Positions 1 to 11,126 of a stretch of DNA of 64,000 nucleotides are shown here, one piece after another (position 1 is the first letter of the stretch; each line of letters opens with the position of its first letter). The position numbers were made by a program, and so were the translations under genes. This DNA comes from Rhodocollybia butyracea (Eukaryota > Basidiomycota > Agaricomycetes > Agaricales > Omphalotaceae): positions 146,834 to 210,833 of the forward strand of contig JADNRY010000096.1 of the NCBI GenBank assembly GCA_015501585.1, read 5' to 3'. Under the pieces are notes generated by a model. That model saw nothing but the letters and a program-made list of their open reading frames with translations. It ran no database searches and was not told the DNA's origin.

Positions 1-595
1 TGCCCCAGATTGCCCTTTTGCATGTTCTAAGTTTTATACCCTTAGTAAGGTATTATCATTCTGAGTAAGCATTTCCTATGGAAGGGAAAGCTTGTAATCG
101 AGTGCTAACTAGTGAAACGATGTAAGAATCGTCCAAACGGTCCGCAACATCGAAGGTTTCATAGAAAACGGCCTCCTGGTGAGGTAGTTTCAAGTAAATC
201 AATTATATCAAATTCAGAGTATGGGCCGAAATGGCCGATGGTTTGAGATCAATGTTAGGCCGTCGTGCACGTGAAGCGGTTGGCAATACAGGCATTGTAC
301 GAGCGTGTCCGATTTGGGTTTCAGTGAACACAGCACTGGGAGAAGGTCTCCAAGTGATATGAACACTACGTATCATGCAAGGACTATCCAGTAGTGGGCT
401 TTAAGTCTAGTTTTAGACTCAAAAAGTCTCGGGGCGTATCACCGATGTGTCCATCGTTTGGGATTACTTAGGCCGGTTTTGAACTGACCATGATACCATG
501 TACTCGGAGTCCTAGATAGATCTGAGTAGATTCTTCGAGACTGACGTTGGGCCTCATGTTGGTGGGTCCTATTTGCTTACAGAGCTATAATGAAG
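1..595. other. no gene recognised
   Basis: I see no supported reading frame, RNA gene or repeat here. The stretch leads into a TATA-like site at 596. Confidence 0.5.
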
Positions 596-606
596 TATAT
601 AAAAGG
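596..606 (+). promoter_or_regulatory. TATA-like box upstream of the Hook-like gene
   Basis: The sequence TATATAAAAGG lies 45 bp upstream of the first ATG (651) and 126 bp upstream of a second in-frame ATG (732) of the following reading frame. Position and sequence fit a core promoter, but no transcript evidence is available. Confidence 0.35.
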
Positions 607-650
607 AAGATGTAATTTGGATGTAATGTGTAAATATCTTGGTTAATAGT

Positions 651-2760
651 ATGCAATGCTTTGGCCACATTCAGGGTGAGCATGTGACAAGCTTATCACT
701 TGACTCCAACAACGCGGCGGCAAACCACTCAATGGACAGCTTTTTTATATCCAAGGAACGCGAAATAGCTTCATTCCAGCGATTTTTCTCCTTGACCACC
801 GAAAAATCCGTTGCCAGTTTAACAGACGTGTATGGAGCACAAACTTTATTCACTTTCTTGAATCTTGCGTGCGTTCAAGTTCAACCAACCGTCTGACTCG
901 TCAAAATGCTAAATTTTGCGAAACAGTGACCAGAACATTTTAAAACACCTGTTCCTCCTCCTACAGACCAATGGATGAAACGTTTTGCAGAACTCAGCCA
1001 GTTGTATAATCTGATGAAGCAGTATTTCACTGATACTCTCAAGAAAGATATCAGTTCTCTCAAACTACCAAAGCTGATAGATTTGGCAAGAGACAATGAT
1101 ATCCTTGCTGCGCTCAAGCTGTGCAAACAGATCCTCGTGATCAGCATGTATTGCCCGAAGAACCGAGAATTCATCAAAAAGATACAAATCCTACCCGAAG
1201 AAGACCAAATGTACCTCATGAGGGCCATTGAACAAGTAAGTCTTCTGGAGCCGCGGTGTACGGCGCTATCGACACTAATGAAACCTAGGTCAACAGACAA
1301 TTGTCCCAGTCAGTACATAAGTATGCCCAAACCCTACATCTTAGAGCAAACTGAACAGCTACTCACAGAAACTCGATATCTGTCGCTCAGTCGTATGAAG
1401 GATTGCCCTGTGAGGATCTCTACCTCAAGGAGTATGAAGATGCATTATCGGAGATGCGGGACCAGTTGACAAGAAACCAGAAGGAAAGTGACGCTATGGA
1501 TGAAAAATTGCGCTGTAACGTTACTCAGTTACAAACGCTACAAACGCAACTGTGAGTTTTTCATATAGATCCCTTCACTGGCTGATGAGAGACTCAGGGA
1601 AGTTCGCAAAGAAGAATACCAACAAGTGGAATCTAAACTCTCTGAGCGAAATAAATTAGTTGTTGACCTCACACATAAAATTAAAGAGTTGCAAGCAGAG
1701 GGAGATCAAATGACCATAGTCAACAACCAACTGACATGGTAAGCATTGTAACTCTATTTCCGACCCCTGGTCCCCCCGATCCTGACTCACCCACTCAAGT
1801 GATTTGGAAACGGCAGGAGGCGTCTGAGGCACGACAACGCATCAAGGTTATAAAACCTATTTGACTTTGATTCATGGCTGAATTCTCTGTCTAGAACCTA
1901 GAGGTTCAAAATGGGACTCTACTGACCCATAACGAGTCTGTTCAGGTCAAGCTTGCATCGATGAAACCTTCGCTAGAGTTTAACAAGAAATGTGTTACTG
2001 ACTTGGAACAACAAGCAACACTTTATAGACAGAATATAGATATTCTGGAGCTTGAACTCAAACAGAAAGAATGGGACATGGTGTCACTGGAGTCTGAACT
2101 TAAACGGACAGAAGTCGAACTTATGTATGTTATGGAGGAGCACAAGAATGATCTTGACGCAATGGAACAATCAAGAATAGGCTTGTCTTCGGATAGCAGC
2201 TTGGCCCACAAGCTACTGGGGACCAAACTCTGGTCCATTATGGATATAGATGACGCTCAAATGGAAAGGGTTAACAGGTCAATGATTGATATTCCTACTT
2301 GATATTCCAGTCATTCCAAGGCTCATGTTATTACTCACAGATCGGAGACACCAGCAGATTCATGCCTGCCAAATGATTTGACTGCGGCTTTCAAAACAAT
2401 GGACAGACGCATCGAAGACGAGGTCCAAAATCAGTTCCGTGCATGTATTTCCTTATAAGCTCAAATGAACCTTGAACTGGACTTGCATGCAAAAAATGCT
2501 CAGAGTTCAAGAATCAAGTTGGATCTAGTCAAGCTTCTTATCGGGAAGACAAAACGGGTGTAGATTTCGATGGACGTAGTAGTGTCCACTCGAGGTTGGT
2601 TACTCACATCTGGTCCAATTTTTGCCTCACCGTTAATCATTCAGTTTCCGTGACTCATTGCTTGGAAAAGATTTACCAGAAGGTCTTAAGCAATGCTTAC
2701 TCCGTCTATATGATCAAAAGCGTTCAGAGTCAGATAGCCGAAGAAGTGAAACATTGAATG
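651..2760 (+). pseudogene. Hook-family microtubule/cargo linker protein, probably decayed
   Basis: Hook proteins join cargo to dynein through an N-terminal calponin-like HOOK domain and a long coiled coil. The HOOK domain is visible from about 732 to 1233. It holds a short hydrophobic segment ending in QTLFTFLN, then HFKTPVPPPTDQWMKRF, and ends in ILPEEDQMYLMRAIEQ. A GTAAGT donor follows at 1234, with an acceptor near 1289. Downstream exons (about 1410-1555, 1600-1740, 1820-2300, 2460-2560 and 2640-2757) are rich in Glu, Lys, Gln and Leu and read as coiled coil. Several joints do not work: TGA at 926-928, TGA at 1352-1354, and a phase mismatch at the intron near 1740-1800. I therefore read it as a decayed copy, although misjudged introns could explain part of this. 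The start could be the ATG at 651 or at 732. Confidence 0.6.
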
Positions 2761-3510
2761 CAGTGAGTAATAGTGCCTAGTCTAGGAGCAGGAGCTCAAC
2801 CAAGCAGCGACCTTTGGAAAAAGCATCGGGGACAAGTGAAAGTCTACAGAATCAGTACAGGGTAGGATTGGAACTTCTAATGGACTACATAACTGGTGGG
2901 GGCATCCATACCCACGGTCGTTCAAAAATGAATCTGGAAGAAAAGGACTGGAAGCGTTGCTAATAGATTGTCTCATTTCCGATTAAATAACCATCACTAA
3001 GACTAGATGTTCTGTTACTTAATGTGAAAGCTGTAAAAGTGTGCCATCCAACAAGGGATTTGCTGTCAGTTACTGGACGCATGTTCAACTCGAATATTAT
3101 GTGAGATAGAAAAAACCACCCAGTGGGATAGTTATCAATCGGAGGAATCAAGTGTATCCTGGTGGCTCTGATACCGATGCTCTGTATTGATACCTTCGGT
3201 GAGCGTTTCGACTATACTCGAGCTTTCACCTATACTTTAGCGCAGGCACTCACCCTACTAATTTCCGTAACGACATCTTTGATGTCCTTATTGGAACAAG
3301 AACTAATGCACCAATGAAATAGAGCGGCACCAATAGCTCATGCTAGCTGCATAACGAATAAATAAGTACTCTATAATGTATCGTCGCATGAACTGCCCGG
3401 ACGAAATGGTATGGTGATGAGGACCATACAAAGACCTCCGATTCCTGTCCGAATCAGTAAAGAGTATCATGAATATCGGGAGGACGGTTGCGTACCGATA
3501 TCTAAACCAT
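2761..3510. other. no gene recognised
   Basis: Only short unsupported frames occur here. The left part may hold the 3' end of the Hook-like gene. The right part may hold the tail of the Tnp2 element, whose ends I could not locate. Confidence 0.4.
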
Positions 3511-4699
3511 CTAAACCAACTTGCTGATGGTTGGCCTACCTTCCACACCGTTGAATAGCTGAAAACCAGGAATACAACAGTCGGAAATGAACGAGTGCAA
3601 ACTACGACTTACTTTAGGTATTGGATACACATGAATGACAGGCTGATCTTGTATTTTGAACGCTGTTTTCACGAAGTGCGACTTTGCAAATTGAAGCGGT
3701 AGCACTCTCCGCCATAGTTTAGTCGAGGGATCCTCTGGGTCAGGACAGAGCCACCCAAGCTGGAAATGACGATACCAGTCCTGAATTTTATCTTCCATAC
3801 AGTCCACAATATCCACAGCCATATAAGGCTCAGATACCGGTACAGTGGGGTTGCTGGGATCTATATGAGAATGGTAGAAGAGACGTTGAATTAGAGCAGC
3901 ATAATATACGCCTGACTCTGGCTCAATAATAACTGAACAGTTTCGGTGCTGTCGTTTGATTGGCGAGTAGATGATTCTCCCGATAGCCACCCCATCCACT
4001 TCTGCCACTTGGGAAGTTACGATACTTGCCGGATAATTAATCTGATAACGGGCACAAAGATATTGGTGCACATCCTGTAATTCAGTACTGGAAAGGCTGG
4101 AAGATGTTGATTTGAATTTGGTTGCCGCCCAGGCTGAGAGATCTGAATCTGCAAACATTCCGCGATGATCTTCAGCAGAGATTGTTTCCATTACTTCCAG
4201 AACCTCTGATACAGACTCCCGTAGTTCAACGCGAGTATTCAATAACAGTTCAAGAGAGTCACAGCGACCGTACAATATTAGCATGGTGTTCTCGGTCTGA
4301 CCTGTTGTAGAGTTTCAGCCAAGATACCCAGAAAGCAAATATGTATACCTTGAATATGGTTGGTGTCAGTGTCCTGCAGGTACCCATTAATTTGTTCAGT
4401 GGCGAAAGTGTTTCGGGAGTGATTTGGACCCATGCTTTCCATAAACTCTCCCATATGTAAACTGTAGTGATGATTTGGAGCAAGCTGGATATCCGGAAAC
4501 AACTGCAATAGGCCCTTCAGATATTCCAGCATATGGCTCGTGTATTGTTCAATCAGCGCCGGGGACGTCGAGCGAAGAAAGAGTATATGGACCCCTTTGA
4601 CTGGATGAGTGAAGTTGTAAAGGTAGGGCAGCTTTGTGGTATCCTCGTCGTAAGCCCATACCCGGATAAGGGTAACCACAAGGTGAATGGAGCAAAGTA
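3511..4699 (-). pseudogene. Tnp2 transposase, C-terminal part downstream of the foldback insertion
   Basis: Two overlapping frames (4278-4699 and 3511-4284) continue the transposase after the insertion. The first begins with residues LCSIHLVVTLIRVWAYD, which in relatives directly follow the LSADHW-type motif now found on the other side of the foldback at 5041-5080. It also contains HHYSLHMGEFMESMGP and FATEQINGYLQ. The second frame is a typical hydrophilic tail with a GWLCPDPEDP stretch. A frame change between them near 4280 suggests either an intron or a lesion. Confidence 0.65.
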
Positions 4700-5039
4700 C
4701 ATCAGGAAAAGCTGTTTTTGCCTAGGTGACCCCAGAGTGGCCTAAACCAAACTAGGTGACCTATGAATCCTATGGCATCCTAGGAATTTGGGCTCGTCCC
4801 TTGCCAGTCAAGGCTCTTGAGGATTCCCTAGGCAAGCCTAGGTTTGCCCAGGTTTGCCCAGGTGCTCCTGGGGAACACTTGGGCAAACCTGGGTTTGCCT
4901 AGGATACCCTAGGGAATCCTCAAGAGCCTTGAATGGCAAGGGACGAGCCCAAATTCCTAGGTTGCCATAGGATTCATAGGTCACCTAGTTTGCTTGAGGC
5001 CACTCGGGGTCACCTAGGCAAAAATGGCTTTTCCTGATG
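4700..5039. mobile_element. foldback element A, copy 1 (340 bp palindrome)
   Basis: Nearly the whole element is one inverted repeat. It starts CATCAGGAAAAGCTG and ends with the inverse CTTTTCCTGATG. Inner arms contain CCTAGGTGACCCCAGAGTGG, then GGCTCGTCCCTTGCCAGT, then GGATTCCCTAGG. The tip holds short CCCAGGTTTG-like repeats. It is flanked by TA at 4698-4699 and 5040-5041. Taking out the element with one TA joins the Tnp2 frame without a shift (ADHWNI followed by LCSIHLVV), which confirms the borders. It has no coding capacity. TA duplication fits a Tc1/mariner-type mobiliser, but a full foldback of this kind could belong elsewhere. Confidence 0.85.
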
Positions 5040-5930
5040 TATGTTCCAATGGTCGGCACTGAGTTGTCCCCCACTAGGCGTCCCCCACTCCAGAGGTGCT
5101 GCATTCATCCAAGTGGGAAGAATTGTACGCTGCATATCGGTCTTGACTTCCTGTCTCAGTTGGTCATCAATGACTGTATGAGTCCAGGTCTCAGTGACTT
5201 TGATGTGGCTATGATATTCATTGCGCTAGAAAGTTGAACACTTGTTAGAGTGGAACAGAGCAATATCTAGAAGCTATATTTACCCAAAGAAGCAGTCGTT
5301 CTACCAAATCTGTTTTTGTTCCAGTTGCAGGTACAGGTATCATATACTCTTCACACAGTTGAGTAAGAATAGGTTTAGTTACCTGCTGAGCATTTCTGCC
5401 GAAACTGTATGTCGGGTCTTCTTCAAATCTTTGCCTCTGCAGCGTAAGTGTTTCACTGTCATAACTTTCCTTGGTATTGGGCAGAGGCACGTTTCTAGAG
5501 GCGCGGGAGTTGCGTCGCTACAACTCCTGAATTAGTGCAGTTCAGCATAGGCAAAGTTTCATTTACCCATATATCCAGACGTTCCCTCAACTGAGCTTTA
5601 GTATCGCTTCATCCGGTATGCCCGGGTTGCTTAACACGAAACTTGATACTCAAGTCACACATTGCTTGAAGGAAACCTAGTGATAGACTGTGGGGAAGGA
5701 TTTTCGAGGTGGGCTCCATATTCTGGGTATCTTCGAGATCACTCTTTATCGTCTCGAATCTAGGTTCTAACATTCCTCTAGTGGTCTGATCTATGTGGGG
5801 CACTGTGTCAGCTTCGGGTAGTCCTGTTGATCCAGACACAGAAACATCGGATTCGGAAGTGACAGATGAACCACGTGACTGCGATGAACTACGCGAGTGA
5901 GAATCCTAGCCCTGAGCTGTTAGCTACATC

Positions 5931-7493
5931 TCAAGGGATAATAATACACGCATACGGTTTCTTTTCGTTTCCTATTGCCATGCCCCGTCTCTTGTTCGCT
6001 AGATGGATACTGCAGCGGGGGAATAGTTGGAATTTTTGCACAATCAACTGAGCTCTAAATAATTTGTCAGAATATAATATTGTGAAATGGAAAGGCCATA
6101 CCCAGTCCACCAAAGATTTGATCAGGTTGTCCTTGTTGCCGACTTTTGCCACCCTCATATCTGGAATGCTTGAGCACAGATACAAAACAGTGTCCTTGTC
6201 CAAATTCTTGGTGAGCCAAAGTTGCAGAGCATTCAGATCAGTAGTGTCGCAAATACGATCCCATATTGCACGCAGAGTAGAATTGGGCAATACAAGTTTG
6301 TCTCTGGTGACCTTTTTTCTGCCACCAGCATCACCTTTGATACCCCATATATTGTGAATGTGAGTTTCAAAAAGGCCCAACAGTCCCATATGCATACTGT
6401 CAATAATCGTATAGGCAATTGCATCCCAATATGGAAGACGTAATAAAGGTGTGTAACGCACTCCATACTCCTTCGTAATCTTTTTGAGTTCGGCAGGACT
6501 GGCATTGAGCCATTCAAGTGCCCGACGTCGATGTTCAATGATGTCACGTTTAGGCCAGCTGTCAATATCAAGATTGTTAATATCGGTTTTACGCAGCAGG
6601 CAGCGCGTACAGAAGAAAGTGTGGGAATGAGAGGGGAAACCCGATACTGGGTGAGCTGCATCTGCATCACATACAACCGGAACCAGGACTGCAGATACCC
6701 TGCGCCCAAAGCTATATTTAAAAGTCTTTGCGAATAAGATACCCTGCCAAAAGGTAAGTATCGCATTGACCACCTAATCTAAAGCGTGACTGAGACTCTC
6801 GTGAACAGGTTTTCCGTTCATGACAGTCACAAGGAACATGTTTTCCCTTTTATACCGGAGATGTTCTGGCAACGACACGCATGTCATGTATATGGCAGTG
6901 GAAGTGATTGATGCATGCGCAGTACGCTGATGAAAAGGATGGAAGCCATCAACTCCTAGACTGAACATTAACCATAGGTCTTGTGAACCCGGATCGGTCA
7001 ACATAAACGGCTTCCCATCAGGTCTAGGGATCATATTAAAGACGGGCAAGTCTCGAATATCGTTCTGTGTGCCGTCACCAGATGAGTGGGATGTTGATAG
7101 ATGGTTCTGAATAACGTCTTCAAAACTTGGAACACTAAGCATCCTTCCAAGCCACTGTTTAAAGTCTTGGAAAAGTTGCTTTCTGATAGGGACAATATAA
7201 CTGCGAGTGGCAATTTTGCGGACACGCCACAACACCGTGGCACAATCCTGACATTGATCCAAGCTTTTTGTAGCTGTGTACGACTCCTCGTTTAGTTTGT
7301 AGCATTTCGGACATGCAACGTAAGCGTGACAGTGGGGGGTAAGATTGTAGTGAGCGATGACAGTGTGTACATCCTTTGGGACTTCCTGGACTGTATCCAG
7401 GCTTTTCAGGGCTCGTAATATACTGCGGTAGGATGCCAGTATGATTCGCACATCACAAACTGGAATTCGAAGAACAAGATAGCAGATTGCCAC
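5931..7493 (-). pseudogene. Tnp2 transposase, zinc-binding and catalytic part
   Basis: Two abutting frames (6774-7493 and 5931-6773) are in the same phase and separated only by one TAG codon, so they were one open frame. The first carries the Cys-pair region and VDGFHPF. The second carries a VVCDADA motif, a FFCTRCLL zinc-like motif and the family signature LLRLPYWDAIAYTIIDSMHMGLLGL, split here between LLRLPYWDA and DSMHMGLLGL. The Asp residues in VDGFHPF, VVCDADA and DSMHMG are at sites conserved in relatives I know. The frame ends with TGA at its 3' side and then runs into the Ser-rich linker in another phase, so an intron or frameshift lies there. Confidence 0.75.
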
Positions 7494-8171
7494 TGCTAGA
7501 TATACAGTCTCAAGGACCGGGGAAAACCGAGTGTTTAAGCGAAAGTAGGCCCCTGAGAAGGCAAGAATAAGTACTATAAAAGAGTCATGTGTAGTGCTAT
7601 AGTCAACTTACGACTCGATAATCGGATTATCGACAATTGGAGCTCCCAGCGGGTCCGCCTGTTCATCCCATTGTCTCTTTTTATGGTGATGTAAATCGAC
7701 AAGAGCATCCATCACTCTATCTTCTAACCTACTGGCATCGTCTCCATCCCCATTACCATCCACCCCCCGCTGCATCATCCGTATTTCTGATAGCAGAGTG
7801 CAGAGCCAAATTTCATGCTCCAGAAAATCTCGATTGCCGAACTCTCTGGAACGCAAAGCAAAGTACCCGATGTTTGCTTCTGTCAAAGATTCGGGATCAG
7901 GGAGCATGAAGGGGGTATTTTTGCTCGGAGGGTTGATAAAGGACAGCGGGGTGACAGATTGAGAAACGGCAAACATCCGTGTAACTACTTCCTCCTCGAT
8001 GATCGAAAATGGATTATGAGTTTCCGAGTTCACTACATCAGGGTTGGCCACAGGTACGTGGCCTGAAGAGGGAGAACTAGAGGAAGGTGTGATGGTGCGG
8101 TGGCTTGAAACGACGAAGAAGGGATGGTGGCAGGAGGCTGTCCGTATTGAGTGCCGTTCCCATAAGTTCAT

Positions 8172-8510
8172 AGATGAGTGCGATGCGTAGAGTCAGGAAT
8201 AAGCTGACCATACGGATGCATGCTATCTGCGCATAAAGGACACCGACAGACTGCTAGAGTTGGCATTAGTACGGTGAGAGGTAAACGAAAATATTTCGTT
8301 ATCAGGGGGTTAAGAGCTAAGGAAAATCACTCAAGGATAAAATTTTCATGGCAAGTTTTTTTTCAAAATTCATATTATTAGCTCAAGTTTCCCCCTCGTG
8401 AGACCAAGGAAAGATGGGAGGAGGAACCAGCGTGGTCCCACTGGGGCCCACGCACGTATGCATTGCGCCATATAGTTTAACAAACCATATTGAAGATCTG
8501 GTACTAGTAC
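8172..8510. other. no gene recognised
   Basis: Upstream flank of the Tnp2 gene. Nothing supported was found. Confidence 0.4.
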
Positions 8511-8640
8511 TGATCCCGACGTGAGGCTACGTGAGGACGTCGACAGATACTCATGCAACAATATATTGGACTGAGGTAGTATTGATCCCGACGTGATGCT
8601 GCGTGAGGATGTCGAAAAAATACTCACGCAAGAATATTTT
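8511..8640. repeat. two-copy tandem repeat, 72-bp period
   Basis: TGATCCCGACGTGA followed by a GCTACGTGAGGA-type segment occurs at 8511 and again at 8583. Each copy ends in a CATGCAA/CACGCAA stretch. The two copies are diverged. Confidence 0.6.
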
Positions 8641-8733
8641 CAACCGAAGTCCGGAAGAAAATTGAAGTTGAAACAGATTTGTATGGTCCTAATCTCATAC
8701 CCAGCGTATCACCTCGTCATCACACCAATCAAT

Positions 8734-9283
8734 AGGGTCATTCAAAGCTGGAGCAGCGTCGCTGACAGCGGCAGCCGCTTGCTTACATGTACTTAGAGTC
8801 ACAAAGCGTCACCAGTAGTAACTACGTGACCTATTGCACTGATTCGTGTAGATTTGTGTATTACCTCGTTGATTTTATGGTTTTTACTGGTAATATAGTC
8901 TACAACAGCTGGTAAATGGACCAAATCTAAATCCTGGGACCTCAATATTCCGGATAGAGCTCTCCAAAAACTTATAAAGTCCTGTATGGACATGTTTCTA
9001 TCAGGTTTCTAGTGTAATTCTATGAGACACTCAGGCCTTGTTTAAAGGGCTATCTATTTGAGGTATGTTGGAACTGTTTAAAAGTTCTTTATTCGAGGTA
9101 CTTATGTACAAGTATGTACATTGGAACTATTCATAATCACATAGCGTGCCGTGGCCATGGGTCAGGGTAAGTGGGCACTCCGAGTGTTACATCAAAGGTG
9201 ACTTCTACTTTAAGACAGGGTGACATTTATAAGCAAGCGGCTGCCGCTGCTAGCGACGCTGCTCTAGCTTTGAACGACTCTAC
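8734..9283. mobile_element. inverted-repeat element (MITE-like), about 550 bp
   Basis: The left arm has AGCAGCGTCGCTGACAGCGG followed by CAGCCGCTTGCTTA. The right arm (about 9231-9283) holds the inverse, TAAGCAAGCGGCTGCCGCTG then AGCGACGCTGCT. The arms extend inwards, more diverged, to GTCACC-type sequence. No coding frame is supported and no clear target duplication was found. Confidence 0.6.
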
Positions 9284-9592
9284 TATCATTCCCACAGTGT
9301 TTCAAAATCCCGTAGTGTTTCAAAATGTTCTTTGAAGGTTATTCTGTCGCTGATCTCACTAAGTATGCTCTGGAAATGAATGTATACTAGTTTTTTCTAT
9401 GTTGCCAGTGTTTTTAGAATCAAATTCCGTTAGAATAGCATAAAATTGGATAATAAAAAGTAGATAGAAAGTTTTGTTCAATACCATCCTCTATTCCCTC
9501 TAAATCTGGTGGCCATCGAGGGAGGTTAAAGGCATTTGCAGCGTGCTTTTCAAAAAATTTTGAAACACTACGGGAGTGATAGTAATAGATGC
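9283..9592. repeat. inverted repeat abutting the previous element
   Basis: TACTATCATTCCC with CGTAGTGTTTCAAAA near 9284-9325 is repeated in inverse as TTTTGAAACACTACGGGAGT with GATAGTA near 9555-9592. The spacer is AT-rich and non-coding. It starts exactly where the preceding inverted repeat ends. Confidence 0.5.
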
Positions 9593-9639
9593 AAGCCTGG
9601 TAAGATGGGCCCCACATGCCAGGCCCCCTCCCCTGGATT

Positions 9640-10440
9640 TGAGACTTTCCCTACATTGCAAGTATTTCTGTGAATAATTCCAGTTATTATTATTTTGGAT
9701 AAGGTTAGAGTCCGCAGGACCTAATCTCATATCCAGATGTACACGACATGGACCGCTCTGCCGCGATAAATACAGATGTAAACAATCTGCCAAACACAAA
9801 ACAAACATCAGAGCTGCGTCGTAGACATCTGGTGCATTTTGATTGTAAGGGGGCTGAGCACAACATAGCCACAGTGACATACCTGTGACATATACCTGCC
9901 CCATCCTCTTCCAACATATCCAGTGGTAAATTTAAAGGCAAAATGGGGATAAAACATTTGCTTTTGGTAATGAAAAGAAATAAGTCCAAGTCTACCAAGA
10001 ATAATGTCCATTCTGAGTTGTAGTCAGTGGCAGTTTGAGCCTTTTGTTGAGATTTCGCATAGTATTGTTTATGGTTCTCTATGTGAGGATGCATAGTAAT
10101 CAATTAAAGGAAGCTACATATGGCCACTGCTAGTACAAGTCGCAAGATCTCAAGTTTATTATTCATTGAGGCGCAGGCTGCTGGGCATCAACCTGTCACG
10201 CTAAGGTGGCTATGTACTGCTCGGCCCCCTTACGGTCAGAATGCACCAGATGTTTAGGAAACTCTCGGTTGTTTGTTCATTTATTTGTTCGATGTTTATG
10301 TCTGTATTTATTGCATAGCGGTCCGCATTTCCGTACATCTGGGGTACGAGATTACGCAGGACCTTCATGTAAGCTACATAAAACCAGTACAACAATGTTT
10401 CAGCAAATAATTACATCAATTTGCCAAGAGAACTCAGTGC
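9640..10440. mobile_element. diverged long inverted-repeat element, about 800 bp
   Basis: The left arm (9700-9880) and right arm (10200-10380) are inverse copies. Shared blocks include ACATCTGGTGCATT, GTAAGGGGGCTGAGCA (right: TGCTCGGCCCCCTTAC), ATAAATACAGA and GCAGGACCT. Identity is moderate, so it is an old insertion. Open frames on either strand follow the repeat arms and are not believed to be genes. Confidence 0.6.
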
Positions 10441-11126
10441 TTAACCTGAGCAGGCCTGAGCTCGCTTATTGTTATTGAACACTGCCCGCCTGCAGTCCTG
10501 CTGTCATCATTAATTGCAGCCCACACCCGCACAGATCCCGCTGTCTTCGACTCTTCACCTACCTGCGCACACTAGTTCTATAGTGCCTTCCCATCCCGCT
10601 ATTTATCTCCTGGGCCGCTCCTCTCACAGTGTTTGCTGCCCATAAACCAAAAATGAGTGTATGTCAGCAGTGTGTCATTGGGTCTATGGAATACAAGTGT
10701 TCATCAGGTTTTGCATGCACAGTCCACCCAACTTTCTGTGCCAATTCACATTCAATTTATGTTCTAAGTTGACACCATGGACACAGGCAAGCCAGGGAAT
10801 TCTATGCTCATACATTAGTGCCGGGCTGCGTGGGCAGCAGCACCGAGCAGTAAGTTGGGAGGTACAACCCCTCAAAGGAAGCTACGGTCAAATTTTTACT
10901 AGTTTTGAAGGCCTCAGGACAATTGCAGAATGCTCTAAATAATATTTCTGGAGAGCAACCAGCTGGCACTCTCTATTGAAGTAATGATTAAAAGTGTGCG
11001 ATCTATTTCAATTCTTCAAAAATGGTCAGTGGGCGCTTAATGAAGACTTCCTGCCACCATCAGTCAGCATGCGCCTAAATTATTATGGTTAAGATAGAGT
11101 TTATTCTGGTACAGAGAGAGAGTTGA
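10441..11126. other. no gene recognised
   Basis: Short frames only. No RNA gene or clear repeat was seen. Confidence 0.4.

Larger units (their letters stand above)
3511..8171 (-). mobile_element. Tnp2-like (CMC/CACTA-type) DNA transposon gene, degraded
   Basis: This is one long minus-strand transposase gene. From the N-terminus it has a Ser/Pro-rich lead (7608-8171) and a hydrophobic stretch followed by a Cys-rich zinc-binding region with paired CPKC and CQDC motifs (near 7200-7320). A conserved block follows with SLGVDGFHPF and LPEHLRYKRENMFLV, then the catalytic region (5931-6773), a Ser-rich linker (5609-5880), a SAP-like motif (LCEEYMIPV...DLVERLLLW, near 5290-5370) and a C-terminal region with HHYSLHMGEFMESMGP (near 4450). 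The order fits the Tnp2 (Transposase_21) family common in mushrooms. An in-frame TAG at 6773-6775, the foldback insertion at 4700 and a frame change near 4284 make it inactive as it stands. I could not find terminal inverted repeats or a target duplication. Confidence 0.75.

Noticed and set aside
9500..10103. Overlapping frames of 130 residues (-)
   Set aside because: They cover an inverted-repeat arm, and similar frames arise from the other arm. No motif.
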